From CAYZGU01 sp964478165 (lineage in GTDB: Bacteria; Poribacteria; WGA-4E; JAJDTR01): DNA of 64,000 nucleotides. Below the pieces are notes generated by a model. It saw nothing but the letters and a program-made list of their open reading frames with translations. It made no database searches and was not told the origin of the DNA. Positions 46,409-54,840 of the stretch are shown here, one piece after another. The first letter of the stretch is position 1. Each line of letters opens with the position of its first letter. The stretch covers positions 1 through 64,000 of the forward strand of contig CAYZGU010000020.1 in the NCBI GenBank assembly GCA_964478165.1, written 5' to 3'. The position numbers and the translations under genes were made by a program.

Positions 46409-47062
46409 ATGAATGTTCAATTAGCTATCAGTGGTTTTTGTGTCTTTCTCAGTGTTTCATCATCGGTTGGATGTTCAGCATTCCTACGTCTTTCGGCCGA
46501 ACAAAACTGGAGTAAGAATTTCGTTCTTGCGGAGGGTGTACGCGCAAATGATCCAGCGATTATAGATGGGAATCTCAGAACATTGGGCCAATCCCAATAT
46601 GTTGAGAGTGCAGGAGACGTGGTTCTCAGCGCTGGCTCACAATCTGAATCAGTAATAACTCTTCCAGAACCTAAATCTATTCATCGCATTGTGATTCACT
46701 CTTCGAATCTACAGGCATTTGATGTATGGGTAACTGATTCACAGGGAAGATGGGAGAAAATTAAGGAAATCCAGAGCACGAAGAAAAAGAAGGTCATTGA
46801 TCTTCGACTCAATCGAACGGTATACACATCAGGTATCAAAATAAGAGTGCGTCGTACGTCGGATGATGCAGCGCAGCGCCGCAAGAATGTCCAAAATGTG
46901 CGTGGGTGGAGGATTTTTAGCGGGAAAACGAATGCCCCGGCGAAAATAGGCGAAATTGAATTGTACGGATTTGTTTCGGCGGCCGAAGCTGAGATAGTTG
47001 TTCAAGAGCAGGATGACAAAGGGCGAAAGGGGCTTGATGAATTTGACAGGTTGATGCACTGA
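46409..47062 (+). CDS. Lipoprotein with discoidin-like (F5/8 type C) fold
   Basis: A 217-aa predicted lipoprotein with signal peptide and Cys22 in SSSVGCS. The mature part resembles a galactose-binding/discoidin jelly roll: ITLPEPKSIHRIVIHSSNLQ, DVWVTDSQGRWEKI, IKIRVRRTS and KIGEIELYGF. Such domains bind glycans or lipids. GGAG lies before the ATG at 46409; the longer frame into the upstream gene is rejected. It follows the HExxH lipoprotein by 17 bases and may target or cooperate with it. Confidence 0.75.
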   Translation: MNVQLAISGFCVFLSVSSSVGCSAFLRLSAEQNWSKNFVLAEGVRANDPAIIDGNLRTLGQSQYVESAGDVVLSAGSQSESVITLPEPKSIHRIVIHSSNLQAFDVWVTDSQGRWEKIKEIQSTKKKKVIDLRLNRTVYTSGIKIRVRRTSDDAAQRRKNVQNVRGWRIFSGKTNAPAKIGEIELYGFVSAAEAEIVVQEQDDKGRKGLDEFDRLMH

Positions 47063-47333
47063 GGCTTTTCATTTGTGGTTCGTATTGCTTGTGTTGTATG
47101 GTGTTCGTTTAGGGCATGGTATTACTGTTGAATGGGAGAATCACGGTGGCGTTGTGAAATCTGTTTCCCAGATGATGTTCTGATGAATCATCGAAGAATC
47201 GGATAGCGTAGAGCGGGGTTACTAGGCCTGACACGGCTGGGAACCCGTTCGGAAAAGCGTGGATTTGTGAATATCCGCGGAATTGGTATCTTCATTGGTC
47301 TGGTCAATCATGTCGAATTATGGAGAAATGTAG

Positions 47334-48104
47334 ATGAATCTAGGGCTTAAGGACAAAGTTGTCATTGTTACCGGGGCAAGTCGAGGTATTGGGAAGGCTA
47401 TTGCTCTAGGATTTGCAGCGGAGGGTGCACAGTTGAGCATCTGTGGTCGGACGTCAGAGACACTCGAGCATGCGAGTGCAGAGATCGCGAAGACGGGAGC
47501 GACAGTGTTCGCAAAGCCTACTGATGTAACCAAAGGTAGTCAAGCGGAAGCATTTGTGGCTGAAACCTTGGACCGATATGAACGTGTTGACGTTCTGATT
47601 AACAATGTTGGCGGAAGTCGCGGGACACCCTTACCTGAGATTTCCGACCAGGAATGGCATGATATTCTCAATCTCAACCTCATCTCCGCCGCGAGAATGA
47701 GTCGTGCTGTGATTCCTACGATGCAGCGACAACAAGGGGGCGTAATTGTTATGATTTCCTCAATATATGGACGAGAAAGCGGTGGGCACATAACGTATAA
47801 TGCCGCAAAAGCTGGGGAAATCAGCATGGCGAAAACGTTGGCGCGTGAACTTGCACCAGACAAGATTCGCGTCAATAGTGTTGCTCCTGGCTCCATTATT
47901 TTTCCTGGTGGTGGTTGGGAGCGTCGCGAGAAAGAGAACCCTGAAGCTATTGCTGAATTTGTCAAGCGCGACATGCCGCTCGGTAGATTTGGTCGCCCAG
48001 AAGAGGTAGCTGACGTGGTTGTTTTTCTAGCTTCCGAACGTGCAGGACTCCTGACTGGAACGTGCATCAATGTTGATGGCTGCCAATCAAAGTCGAATAT
48101 TTAG
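47334..48104 (+). CDS. Short-chain dehydrogenase/reductase (FabG-like)
   Basis: A 256-aa classical SDR oxidoreductase. The cofactor loop is TGASRGIG (13-20), followed by NNVGG (90-94); the active site has Ser142, Tyr155 and Lys159 in MISSIYGRESGGHITYNAAK. The C-terminus shows PLGRFGRPEEVADVVVFLAS and GTCINVDG. Arg39 after the second beta strand may favour NADP. It is not in a fatty-acid cluster, so a general 3-oxoacyl or sugar dehydrogenase is as likely as FabG. GGAGAAATGTAG precedes the ATG. It stands alone. Confidence 0.92.
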   Translation: MNLGLKDKVVIVTGASRGIGKAIALGFAAEGAQLSICGRTSETLEHASAEIAKTGATVFAKPTDVTKGSQAEAFVAETLDRYERVDVLINNVGGSRGTPLPEISDQEWHDILNLNLISAARMSRAVIPTMQRQQGGVIVMISSIYGRESGGHITYNAAKAGEISMAKTLARELAPDKIRVNSVAPGSIIFPGGGWERREKENPEAIAEFVKRDMPLGRFGRPEEVADVVVFLASERAGLLTGTCINVDGCQSKSNI

Positions 48105-48811
48105 AGAGTGCTTACAGACAAGCCCACATCGGTATGAGTCCACAGGGGTTAATTGTGGAAAACTCCATCCTTCGTCGAATGGAGCATGGACATCTCTGAC
48201 CGTTCTGTACCTCGCGTCTGAGATTCGTGTGGTTTTCTGGTTGCGTTCAGGTATAAGTTTCGCACGGCGGACGGTTTTGGGCGAATTCCTAGGAACGTTT
48301 GGAGGAAAAGAAAAATCTACTTGGCTGAGGCGATCGATGGCCGGCGCAGTCAGTAGGTCCGATCCGAGTTTGAGGTGCTTAAACTTGGCTAATTTCGACT
48401 GGTGCTTCGGAGAACTACCTGTACGAATCTCATCCCCCGCTCTTTCGAAATTAAGTTTTCAACCGTGAACATGGGACATTGAACCTCATCCAATTGGTGC
48501 CGCCTGTAAAGACTTGATTAAGAGAAGGCACCTACTGGTATGTCCCGCGACTTTTTGGAGCGGGCGGTGACGACTGAGCGTTTCATCCTAATGATTGTGA
48601 AAAATGATAGTGCAATGTTCCATGCAGAAGATCTGATGGGTTTCTTCTCTTATCTCTGTGTTCTCTTTCAGATTTCATGGCAGCGCTAAGTTTTGGAATT
48701 GGGCACTAGATTTAAAACAACCTTACGGTTCAGACCGGAAAAACTGTTGTGGAAATTGAGGAAATCTCAAACCCGCTAAGGGGTACTAAGTAGCGTGCAA
48801 GAGAGGTAATC
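48105..48811. other. Gene-free region of 0.7 kb between convergent genes
   Basis: No supported gene, RNA or strong hairpin was seen between the SDR gene and hpt. Confidence 0.5.
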
Positions 48812-49369
48812 TCAACTTTCATCTAAGATTCCTACATAGGGTAGATCCCGATAGCGCTCGGCATAATCCATTCCATATCCAACCACGAAAATGTCCGGGA
48901 TTTCGAATCCCAGATAATCGATTGTAATCGGTACTTCGCGTCGCCCTGGTTTGTCGAGTAGACTGCATACCTTCACACTTGCCGGGTTACGTGTCTTGAT
49001 GTGGTTCATAAGAAAGTCCAACGTTTTGCCTGTGTCGACGATGTCTTCGACAATCAGCAAATCTGCTTGAGAAACATCGCAGTTGAGCTCTTGTAACATC
49101 CGAATGTCAGATGATTTGGTTGTATCGTAGTAGCTTGTAAGTGCCACGAAATCATGGCGGACGGGAACGGAAAGGGCCCGCATAAGGTCCCCGAAAAAGC
49201 GTATTGCCCCTTTTAGGACACATACCAGAACTACGTCACAATTGCTATATTCCTCGGAGATTTGATGGGCCAACTGGTGCACCCGCTCCTGTATCTGGGA
49301 TTGGGAAAGTAAAATTTTCACAACGGAATCCGAAAGCCCCACGATTTGAGTAACTTGGCCGTACAGCAA
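48812..49369 (-). CDS. hpt: Hypoxanthine phosphoribosyltransferase
   Basis: A 185-aa type I phosphoribosyltransferase that salvages hypoxanthine (and guanine) to nucleotides. The PRPP-binding motif is LLIVEDIVDTGKTLDFL, preceded by LVCVLKGAIRFFGDLMR and VRHDFVALTSYYD; the C-terminal DYLGFEIPDIFVVGYGMDYAERYR binds the purine. The frame begins at a TTG at 49369; a GTG at 49321 would start just before the conserved KILLSQSQIQERV and is an alternative. It follows tilS by 39 bases; the tilS-hpt pair is common in bacteria. Confidence 0.95.
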   Translation of the reverse strand: MLYGQVTQIVGLSDSVVKILLSQSQIQERVHQLAHQISEEYSNCDVVLVCVLKGAIRFFGDLMRALSVPVRHDFVALTSYYDTTKSSDIRMLQELNCDVSQADLLIVEDIVDTGKTLDFLMNHIKTRNPASVKVCSLLDKPGRREVPITIDYLGFEIPDIFVVGYGMDYAERYRDLPYVGILDES

Positions 49370-49408
49370 AACGAGTGTAGTGGAAAGATTGATTGTGACG
49401 AGGTGTGT

Positions 49409-50827
49409 TTAATGAGATTGTTTGCTCTTATATGTCACACAAAGGGAGCGCAGTGTTCGAGCCGTGACTTTGCCGTGGTTGCTTGTTCGAAATCCAACGA
49501 CCCACAAAATCTCGCTTCTACTTATGAAGATTGGAGTGTACAGACGGTTTCGCTCAGGTACCTTCGCATCAATAAGAAGTTTTTTTACTTTCTTTGTGCC
49601 TTCCATTCCAAATGGTTGAAACCGGTCTCCAGGGCGTCGACTTCGTAGCTTAAGTGGAAGTCGAATTTTATCTAGATCAAAGACTGCGTTGAATCTGTCG
49701 TCAATTCGTCCTCCATGGCCACCGACTGGTGTTTCAACGACCGCCGTGATTAGTTCAGCGTTTAGCGCTGGAAGCCTTGTCTTGCCTGGTACGGAAACGT
49801 TATATTCGAACTCGACCATCCTCTCCCCGGCTTTTTGAATGGTTAGTTCATCGTAAGATCGTCGACATTCCAGATGATTCGGCAGGTTGCATGAAGCGTT
49901 GGGGGCGTCACTCTTGGCCAATTTTAAAATTGATTCAAAATGGTTGAAAGCGATCTCCGTCATCTCGCCTGGTAACTCCTTGAATGCAATTCGAAGGATA
50001 CGCCGCTGTAAGGCGAGCTTATGCCGAAGAAATAGACTTCGATTCAGGCTCACTTCGTCATCAGCGGTGGATTTCAGCCGGCAGTTACAGAATGCCTCAT
50101 AGGCGATGTCGTCCAGGTAGTCTGATTCAGCGCGCAATAAGTCCGCTGTCTGAGCCAGTGTCCTCTCTATGTTCGGATTGTAGTCTTGTTTGAGAAGCGG
50201 GAGTAGTTCTAAACGAATCCGATTCCGTCGGTAATCTCGCTGTAGGTTGGTCGGGTCTTCCCTTGGTTTCAGGCCAAGTTCTCCGACAAAGGTTTCGATT
50301 TCATTGCGCGAAGAGTTGAGTAGGATTCGAATAAATTTCCCATCTCGTACGGGGCGTATTCCCTTCAACCCCGTACCCGAGGCACCGCGCAGTAAGTTCA
50401 TGAGCACGGTTTCGGCCTGGTCCCCACGATGGTGCCCAAGGGCGACCTTGGTGGCGCCGGTTTCCCTACAAACTGATTCATAGAACTCGTAGCGCGCCGT
50501 CCGAGCTAATGTCTCAACAGATACATTCTGGTCTTCAATCAGAGTCAACATTTCAATACGGGATGTGGTGATTGGAACGTTCAAGTGTTCGGCGTGTTGC
50601 CTTACAAAGTCAGCGTCTGAAGCTGAATCCGGGCGTAACCCGTGATCTAAGTGGCCTATGTGAAGTATACAACCGAGTCGTTCGCGCAATTCGTATAGAG
50701 CGTATAGGAGAGCAAGTGAATCTACTCCTCCGGAGACACCAATGAGCACAGCTTCGCCTGGTGCAATCATTTGGTGTTGCAGAATTAGTCGGTGGATGCG
50801 CCCTAGAAAGCGGGTAGATTTGGCCAT
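49409..50827 (-). CDS. tilS: tRNA(Ile)-lysidine synthase
   Basis: A 472-aa enzyme that adds lysine to C34 of the CAU anticodon of tRNA-Ile2 so that it reads AUA. The N-terminal PP-loop is GVSGGVDS (residues 30-37) and the adjacent HIGHLDHGLRPDS and GHHRGDQAETVLMNLLRGAS are family motifs; the C-terminal domain ends with RPGDRFQPFGMEGTKKVKKLL and conserved GFRTSNHGKVT. The frame opens at 50935 inside the neighbouring tRNA gene, but the ATG at 50827 has GGAGG six bases upstream. A CAU tRNA gene lies 75 bases upstream. Confidence 0.95.
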   Translation of the reverse strand: MAKSTRFLGRIHRLILQHQMIAPGEAVLIGVSGGVDSLALLYALYELRERLGCILHIGHLDHGLRPDSASDADFVRQHAEHLNVPITTSRIEMLTLIEDQNVSVETLARTARYEFYESVCRETGATKVALGHHRGDQAETVLMNLLRGASGTGLKGIRPVRDGKFIRILLNSSRNEIETFVGELGLKPREDPTNLQRDYRRNRIRLELLPLLKQDYNPNIERTLAQTADLLRAESDYLDDIAYEAFCNCRLKSTADDEVSLNRSLFLRHKLALQRRILRIAFKELPGEMTEIAFNHFESILKLAKSDAPNASCNLPNHLECRRSYDELTIQKAGERMVEFEYNVSVPGKTRLPALNAELITAVVETPVGGHGGRIDDRFNAVFDLDKIRLPLKLRSRRPGDRFQPFGMEGTKKVKKLLIDAKVPERNRLYTPIFISRSEILWVVGFRTSNHGKVTARTLRSLCVTYKSKQSH

Positions 50828-50902
50828 CGCGTGCCTCCGCATGAATTTTAGGCGGAAAAAAACACGTCGCTGAAAGCGGCGAGAGAAGGCTGGTGAGGAA
50901 AA

Positions 50903-50974
50903 TGCCGGTGCGGAGAGTTGAACTCCGGACAGCACGATTATGAGTCGTGTGCTCTACCACTGAGCTACACCGGC
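50903..50974 (-). tRNA. tRNA with CAU anticodon (elongator Met or Ile2)
   Basis: A full cloverleaf of 72 nt without an encoded CCA end. Acceptor GCCGGTG pairs fully with CACCGGC; the anticodon stem-loop is CACGA-CTCATAA-TCGTG. A normal first pair (G1-C72) rules out initiator tRNA. It may be elongator Met or the Ile2 tRNA modified by TilS, whose gene is next. Confidence 0.93.
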
Positions 50975-50990
50975 ACGATAAGATAGATAA

Positions 50991-51025
50991 GAAAAAGGGA
51001 AACGTGTTGTGTTAACACGTTTCCC
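50991..51025 (-). terminator. Terminator-like hairpin between two tRNA genes
   Basis: Perfect 12-base arms (50997-51008 and 51014-51025) with a 5-base loop are followed on the minus strand by TTTTT. It fits an intrinsic terminator just after the initiator tRNA and before the second CAU tRNA. Confidence 0.8.
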
Positions 51026-51031
51026 AGGTAA

Positions 51032-51108
51032 TGGTTGCAGGGGTGGGATTTGAACCCACGTCCTCTGGGTTATGAGCCCAACGAGCTACCAGACTGCTCC
51101 ACCCTGCG
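51032..51108 (-). tRNA. Initiator tRNA-fMet (CAU)
   Basis: A 77-nt tRNA including an encoded CCA. The C1-A72 mismatch at the acceptor end and three consecutive G-C pairs in the anticodon stem (TTGGG-CTCATAA-CCCAG) are the standard initiator marks. Confidence 0.95.
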
Positions 51109-51124
51109 TCAAGATGGGCGGATA

Positions 51125-51213
51125 TGGTGGTCGAGGAGGGACTCGAACCCTCACACCCTTATGCGGGCGATGGATTTTAAGTCCATTGTGTCTACCGATT
51201 CCACCACTCGACC
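51125..51213 (-). tRNA. tRNA-Leu (UAA)
   Basis: An 89-nt type II tRNA with encoded CCA. Acceptor GGTCGAG pairs with CTCGACC; the anticodon stem-loop is ATGGA-CTTAAAA-TCCAT, and a long variable arm follows, as in leucine tRNAs. Confidence 0.95.
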
Positions 51214-51264
51214 CCGTTAAAAGGATCCGTCTGAATTCTAAAAATTCAGAAACCAGCAGAGTGT

Positions 51265-51294
51265 ATTGTAGTCTAGGCCATTGTTATTTGTCAA
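51265..51294 (-). promoter_or_regulatory. Sigma70 promoter of the tRNA unit
   Basis: On the minus strand a consensus TTGACA (51289-51294) is followed after 18 bases by TACAAT (51265-51270). It lies about 50 bases before tRNA-Leu and probably drives the tRNA genes. Confidence 0.8.
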
Positions 51295-51418
51295 GTTTTT
51301 TTGATTTCCTGTTTATTCTTGTAATTTAGACCTTGACCAATGAGAGTTTTTAGGGTAACGTTGAGTGCTCCGATTTGCGTAAGCTATAGATTAGGTTCAA
51401 TTTGGGAGTCGACGGCAT

Positions 51419-51904
51419 CTATTCTGTTTCAACACTGATTTCGAATGTCTCGATAACTTCATTGACCAAAAGGCGTTGTGTGATGGTTTGGATTGTGCGT
51501 GAGCTTAGATTGCCGTGGAACCAATACTTCTTTCCAGTCTTCGCGGTTTCTAGGCCTGATATCCCTAAATCGCTGATGCCCTTAAGTACGCTATCGCCAA
51601 CAGTGTCGGTTACTCCTGGTTTGAATTGAACTTCCACGATGCAAGCACCGTCGGGAGAAGTCGTCTCCTGTGCCAAGTGTTCAGCGTCGTGGTAAACAAA
51701 CTTTTGTGTTATTGAATCGGTGAGGAGTTCAGAACAGATACGCTCGATTTCATGAGTATTTAAATCTCCTTCAATCCAGTAGAGCTGTCCTGTCCGAACC
51801 GAATTAACCTCAGTGATTCCAAGATCTATGATGTCTTCGGAAAGTCCTTGTGCAAGGGCGTCCAGGGAGTCTGTCTTATAGGAAACTTCAATCTTCCATT
51901 TCAA
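51419..51904 (-). CDS. Duplicated PurS-like protein
   Basis: A 161-aa protein made of two similar halves (about 1-80 and 85-161). Each has a beta strand, a helix ending in DLGI, then VRTGQLYWIEGDL or AKTGKKYWFHGNL, and a second helix. The fold and motifs (VEVQFKPGVTDTVGDSVLKG, SELLTDSITQKF) resemble PurS and the N-terminal part of some long PurL chains of phosphoribosylformylglycinamidine synthase. PurS assists ammonia transfer between PurQ and PurL. No purL or purQ lies in the window, so the role rests on fold resemblance. The ATG has only a weak ribosome binding site. Confidence 0.75.
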   Translation of the reverse strand: MKWKIEVSYKTDSLDALAQGLSEDIIDLGITEVNSVRTGQLYWIEGDLNTHEIERICSELLTDSITQKFVYHDAEHLAQETTSPDGACIVEVQFKPGVTDTVGDSVLKGISDLGISGLETAKTGKKYWFHGNLSSRTIQTITQRLLVNEVIETFEISVETE

Positions 51905-51937
51905 TGTTTGATTCCCCTATATCAAAAGGAGTGAGAT

Positions 51938-52198
51938 GTGCCTACAGAAGAAGCGAGTGCTCGGACATTGATGATAATTGTTAGCATTATTGGATTGATC
52001 TTCGCCGTTGTCATGGTAGTTCTATTTTTCAACGCTGCTCCTGCAAGGTCGAATATTGTCGATCATCAAAAGTCATCAGGACCAGTCGCGTGCTTAGAGT
52101 GTCATCTCATTGGGACTGAACGATCTCCCACCATGCCTCACCTCAATCTCGGAGGTTGCACTCTCTGTCATGGTTTAGAAAAGTCTGTTCGCGATTAG
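51938..52198 (+). CDS. Small membrane-anchored di-haem cytochrome c
   Basis: An 86-aa protein with one N-terminal membrane segment (residues 11-32) and two haem-c attachment motifs, CLECH (52-56) and CTLCH (74-78), in the part that would face the periplasm. Size and layout recall NapC/NrfH-type or NapB-like small electron carriers, but it is shorter than those. It starts with GTG behind AAGGAG. Start codons of this gene and the divergent PurS-like gene are only 33 bases apart, so their promoters must overlap the coding regions or one gene is driven from afar. Partner enzyme unknown. Confidence 0.8.
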   Translation: MPTEEASARTLMIIVSIIGLIFAVVMVVLFFNAAPARSNIVDHQKSSGPVACLECHLIGTERSPTMPHLNLGGCTLCHGLEKSVRD

Positions 52199-52237
52199 TA
52201 TTACAAATCTTCATTACACAGCTGTGGTGTTATCTGT

Positions 52238-53023
52238 CTAGGGGGATAGACTTTCGAAAGTGTGATTTCGTAACCACCCAGATTTGCCATCCCACCGTTT
52301 TATCTTTGACCACTCTGGTTGAGGTTCGGTAACTTCAATGAGCATGCCTTCACGGAGCGTGAAGTGCGAGGTTCCATCGTCAGCGGGTTCAAACCGTGCT
52401 TCTATAGCGTTAGAAGTGATAACCGCTTTCTCATGAAATTCTGTTCGATAAAGCTTAAGGGAGAAGGAGAGAATTGAAAACATTAAGATTGTGCCGGTAA
52501 CTCCCATGGTGTAGTAACAGGTCCGACGAGCCTTTTTGACGATAGCGCTCACAATTACAATTGCTATTAGCACAATATAAACCAAAGAAATAAGGACTGT
52601 TAGCTCATTGAGATTGAAAAAGTTTACCAAAAAGACGAACTTCGAAATTAACCACTTATCTCCACTTTTAGCTGAACCATTTCCAACTAACGAACGTGCG
52701 TATGCTAGGTTAGTTCGGAGATCTGCGTCCCGTGGAAGAATTTGCAATGCGCGTTCATAGTTTAAGATAGCCTTGCCTATAGCGCCCATCTTGATATAAG
52801 CGTTGCCCAGGTTGTAAAAGAGGTGTCCACTCAATATCTTGGAGGCAACAAGTTGTTCATAGGAATCAACTGCTTGGGGATACCGTTCGGATTTGTAGTA
52901 GTGATTTGCTTGAGAAAAGACCGTATTAACTTCCGCATCATCTTGTGCGAAGCTTCTTAACGGAATCGCAAGCGACAGAAGGACTATCGATAGGAGGTAT
53001 GCCCGTGTTTGTATGGGTATCAT
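52238..53023 (-). CDS. batE: BatE-like TPR-SH3 membrane protein
   Basis: A 261-aa protein with a signal peptide (to about residue 27), TPR repeats (about 30-115: YKSERYPQAVDSYEQL, LFYNLGNAYIKMGAIGKAILNYERAL), two membrane segments (about 140-165 and 175-195) and a C-terminal SH3-like domain (EVTEPQPEWSKIKRWDGKSGWL). This is the BatE layout. It is the last gene of the Bat unit; its ATG at 53023 overlaps the batD stop by four bases. Bat proteins are tied to stress resistance, but the molecular role is not settled. Confidence 0.85.
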   Translation of the reverse strand: MIPIQTRAYLLSIVLLSLAIPLRSFAQDDAEVNTVFSQANHYYKSERYPQAVDSYEQLVASKILSGHLFYNLGNAYIKMGAIGKAILNYERALQILPRDADLRTNLAYARSLVGNGSAKSGDKWLISKFVFLVNFFNLNELTVLISLVYIVLIAIVIVSAIVKKARRTCYYTMGVTGTILMFSILSFSLKLYRTEFHEKAVITSNAIEARFEPADDGTSHFTLREGMLIEVTEPQPEWSKIKRWDGKSGWLRNHTFESLSP

Positions 53024-54822
53024 TGCTGCCACTCCGACAACTGAGCCACTGTGTCTTCAGTGAGTTCCAACAGGTTCCGCATTTCATGTTGATTCGCTTC
53101 CTCAGGTGCAAATCTAACACTATCACACAGCTCAAAAAAATCACGAAGTTTAACGAGTGTCGTTGTTTTCACCCCTCGTCTCTCCAATTCAGGCAGTACT
53201 TCGCTGGTTAATCCGGCGGCTGGTAAATTGAACAAATCGCCCAGGTATGCCTGCATCGTTTTGAATACAGCATCGCAGAATTTTTCTGAATCTTCTTCCT
53301 GCATGAGTGCCGCCGCTTCTTCCATCAATTGTTTTGCTTTCCGGGGTGCCCGTTTCAACCGCGCGTAGCGAATATCACTTGTTAATTTGTTTGTTTGTTT
53401 CTGGTAAGCCAAGATACCAAGACATGCTGCAAGTGGCAAAATGTGGGCGAATAAAAACAATCCATTCTTATAAAGGTAGGAATTGTCTTTTTGCACAGAA
53501 CCAATTGAATCTTTGATATACAAGATGTCTCGACCTAAATTCTCTGGCTTCTTGATGGTTGCTCCAACTTGAGGTAAGCTAACGATTTTCAACTCCTCTT
53601 CTTCTGGTGTTGCGGTGACCAGAATTGAGATTGGCGATTTTCTGAGCGTTTGATAGTTTTCTTTTACTGGATCGAAATAACTCAAACGAATCTCTGGGAT
53701 GGTTTGAACAGATACGTCCTTTGGAATTAGCACTTGCTCAAATCTTTTGCCGCTGGCAATCGTTATGACCTCAGGATCATATATCTTGAAGGCACTTGGG
53801 ATTGTTAGCATAGGCGCGGAAATTGTCCCGGTGTTTCCTTTTCCGGTTACGGACATTGTCAAGGTAATTGGTTCCCCGACTTTCACCGATGTCGGCCTTG
53901 CCTCGACATGGAGATTAAATTGTCCAACGGTACCGGAAAAGTCTCTTGGCTTCTCCTGAAGGGGGAAGTCCAGTACAGTGATTGGTAGCAAAGGGGATTT
54001 CAATACAATCTTCCGGGTTTGCACTCGCCCAAAGAAATCGCTGAATATATCGTCGTCGAAAAGGGAACGACGTTTTTGATTACGGTTCCTTACTGCTAGA
54101 TTGCACTTTAATTGCGCAGGCCCCAGGCCCGATCGACCGACGGAAATTGGACGTACGACTGTTTCAAATCGGACGATGTTAAACAACATTTCGTCCATTC
54201 TTTCCTGCATCTGTATTGGTTTCTCATAATCTCCTATGGAGAACGACGTTGAATCAAACGTCGGATATTCAATTTCACGTACGTCGGCTTGTCGCGAATA
54301 GAGCGTAACTGTAATTGGTAGGTCCTCATTTAGGTAAACCTTCTGTTTCTCTGCCGTGAGAGTGAGAAAAATCGCGTCTGGCAGTTCCAGTAGTTCTTCG
54401 CTACTTTTATGATTCGGGTTGGCTTCGCCTCTGAGAACCTCGACATTGATTGGTAGGGTCTGATATGTTTTCCCGTCGAAAGTTACAGAGATGGGCGCAA
54501 TGGTGTGTTTTCCAAATTCAATCGCTGCCAACGAGTAGTTATGACTAATTGCTGCTGACATTCGGCCGTTTAGAAAAGAGACCCGTGTTGATGGGCCAAC
54601 GTAACGTGTTTGGAAGCCTTGAATGTCCGGTAATTCAGGTTGTGTGGTCGCCTGAGTGCCGAGGATGCTGACGGTTAACCGAATCGTATTACCAATTTTT
54701 ACGAATTTTCGATCGATTGATGCTGATACCGATATGCTATCTGCAAACGTCGTAATGCCTGGCAGCAGCACTGAGAGGATCAAAACTAGAAGAAAAAACT
54801 GCGTTATTATGCGCCGACTCAT
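53020..54822 (-). CDS. batD: BatD-family membrane protein
   Basis: A 600-aa BatD protein: signal peptide (1-27), several immunoglobulin-like beta domains in the periplasm (SVSASIDRKFVKIGNTIRLTV; VEARPTSVKVGEPITLTMSVTGKGN), one membrane segment near 455-472, and a cytoplasmic helical part ending in LLELTEDTVAQLSEWQQ. The motif FDGKTYQTLPINVEV is typical of the family. It starts 18 bases after batC and overlaps batE by four bases. Confidence 0.9.
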   Translation of the reverse strand: MSRRIITQFFLLVLILSVLLPGITTFADSISVSASIDRKFVKIGNTIRLTVSILGTQATTQPELPDIQGFQTRYVGPSTRVSFLNGRMSAAISHNYSLAAIEFGKHTIAPISVTFDGKTYQTLPINVEVLRGEANPNHKSSEELLELPDAIFLTLTAEKQKVYLNEDLPITVTLYSRQADVREIEYPTFDSTSFSIGDYEKPIQMQERMDEMLFNIVRFETVVRPISVGRSGLGPAQLKCNLAVRNRNQKRRSLFDDDIFSDFFGRVQTRKIVLKSPLLPITVLDFPLQEKPRDFSGTVGQFNLHVEARPTSVKVGEPITLTMSVTGKGNTGTISAPMLTIPSAFKIYDPEVITIASGKRFEQVLIPKDVSVQTIPEIRLSYFDPVKENYQTLRKSPISILVTATPEEEELKIVSLPQVGATIKKPENLGRDILYIKDSIGSVQKDNSYLYKNGLFLFAHILPLAACLGILAYQKQTNKLTSDIRYARLKRAPRKAKQLMEEAAALMQEEDSEKFCDAVFKTMQAYLGDLFNLPAAGLTSEVLPELERRGVKTTTLVKLRDFFELCDSVRFAPEEANQHEMRNLLELTEDTVAQLSEWQQ

Positions 54823-54840
54823 ATCATGCCTCCCTCGGAA

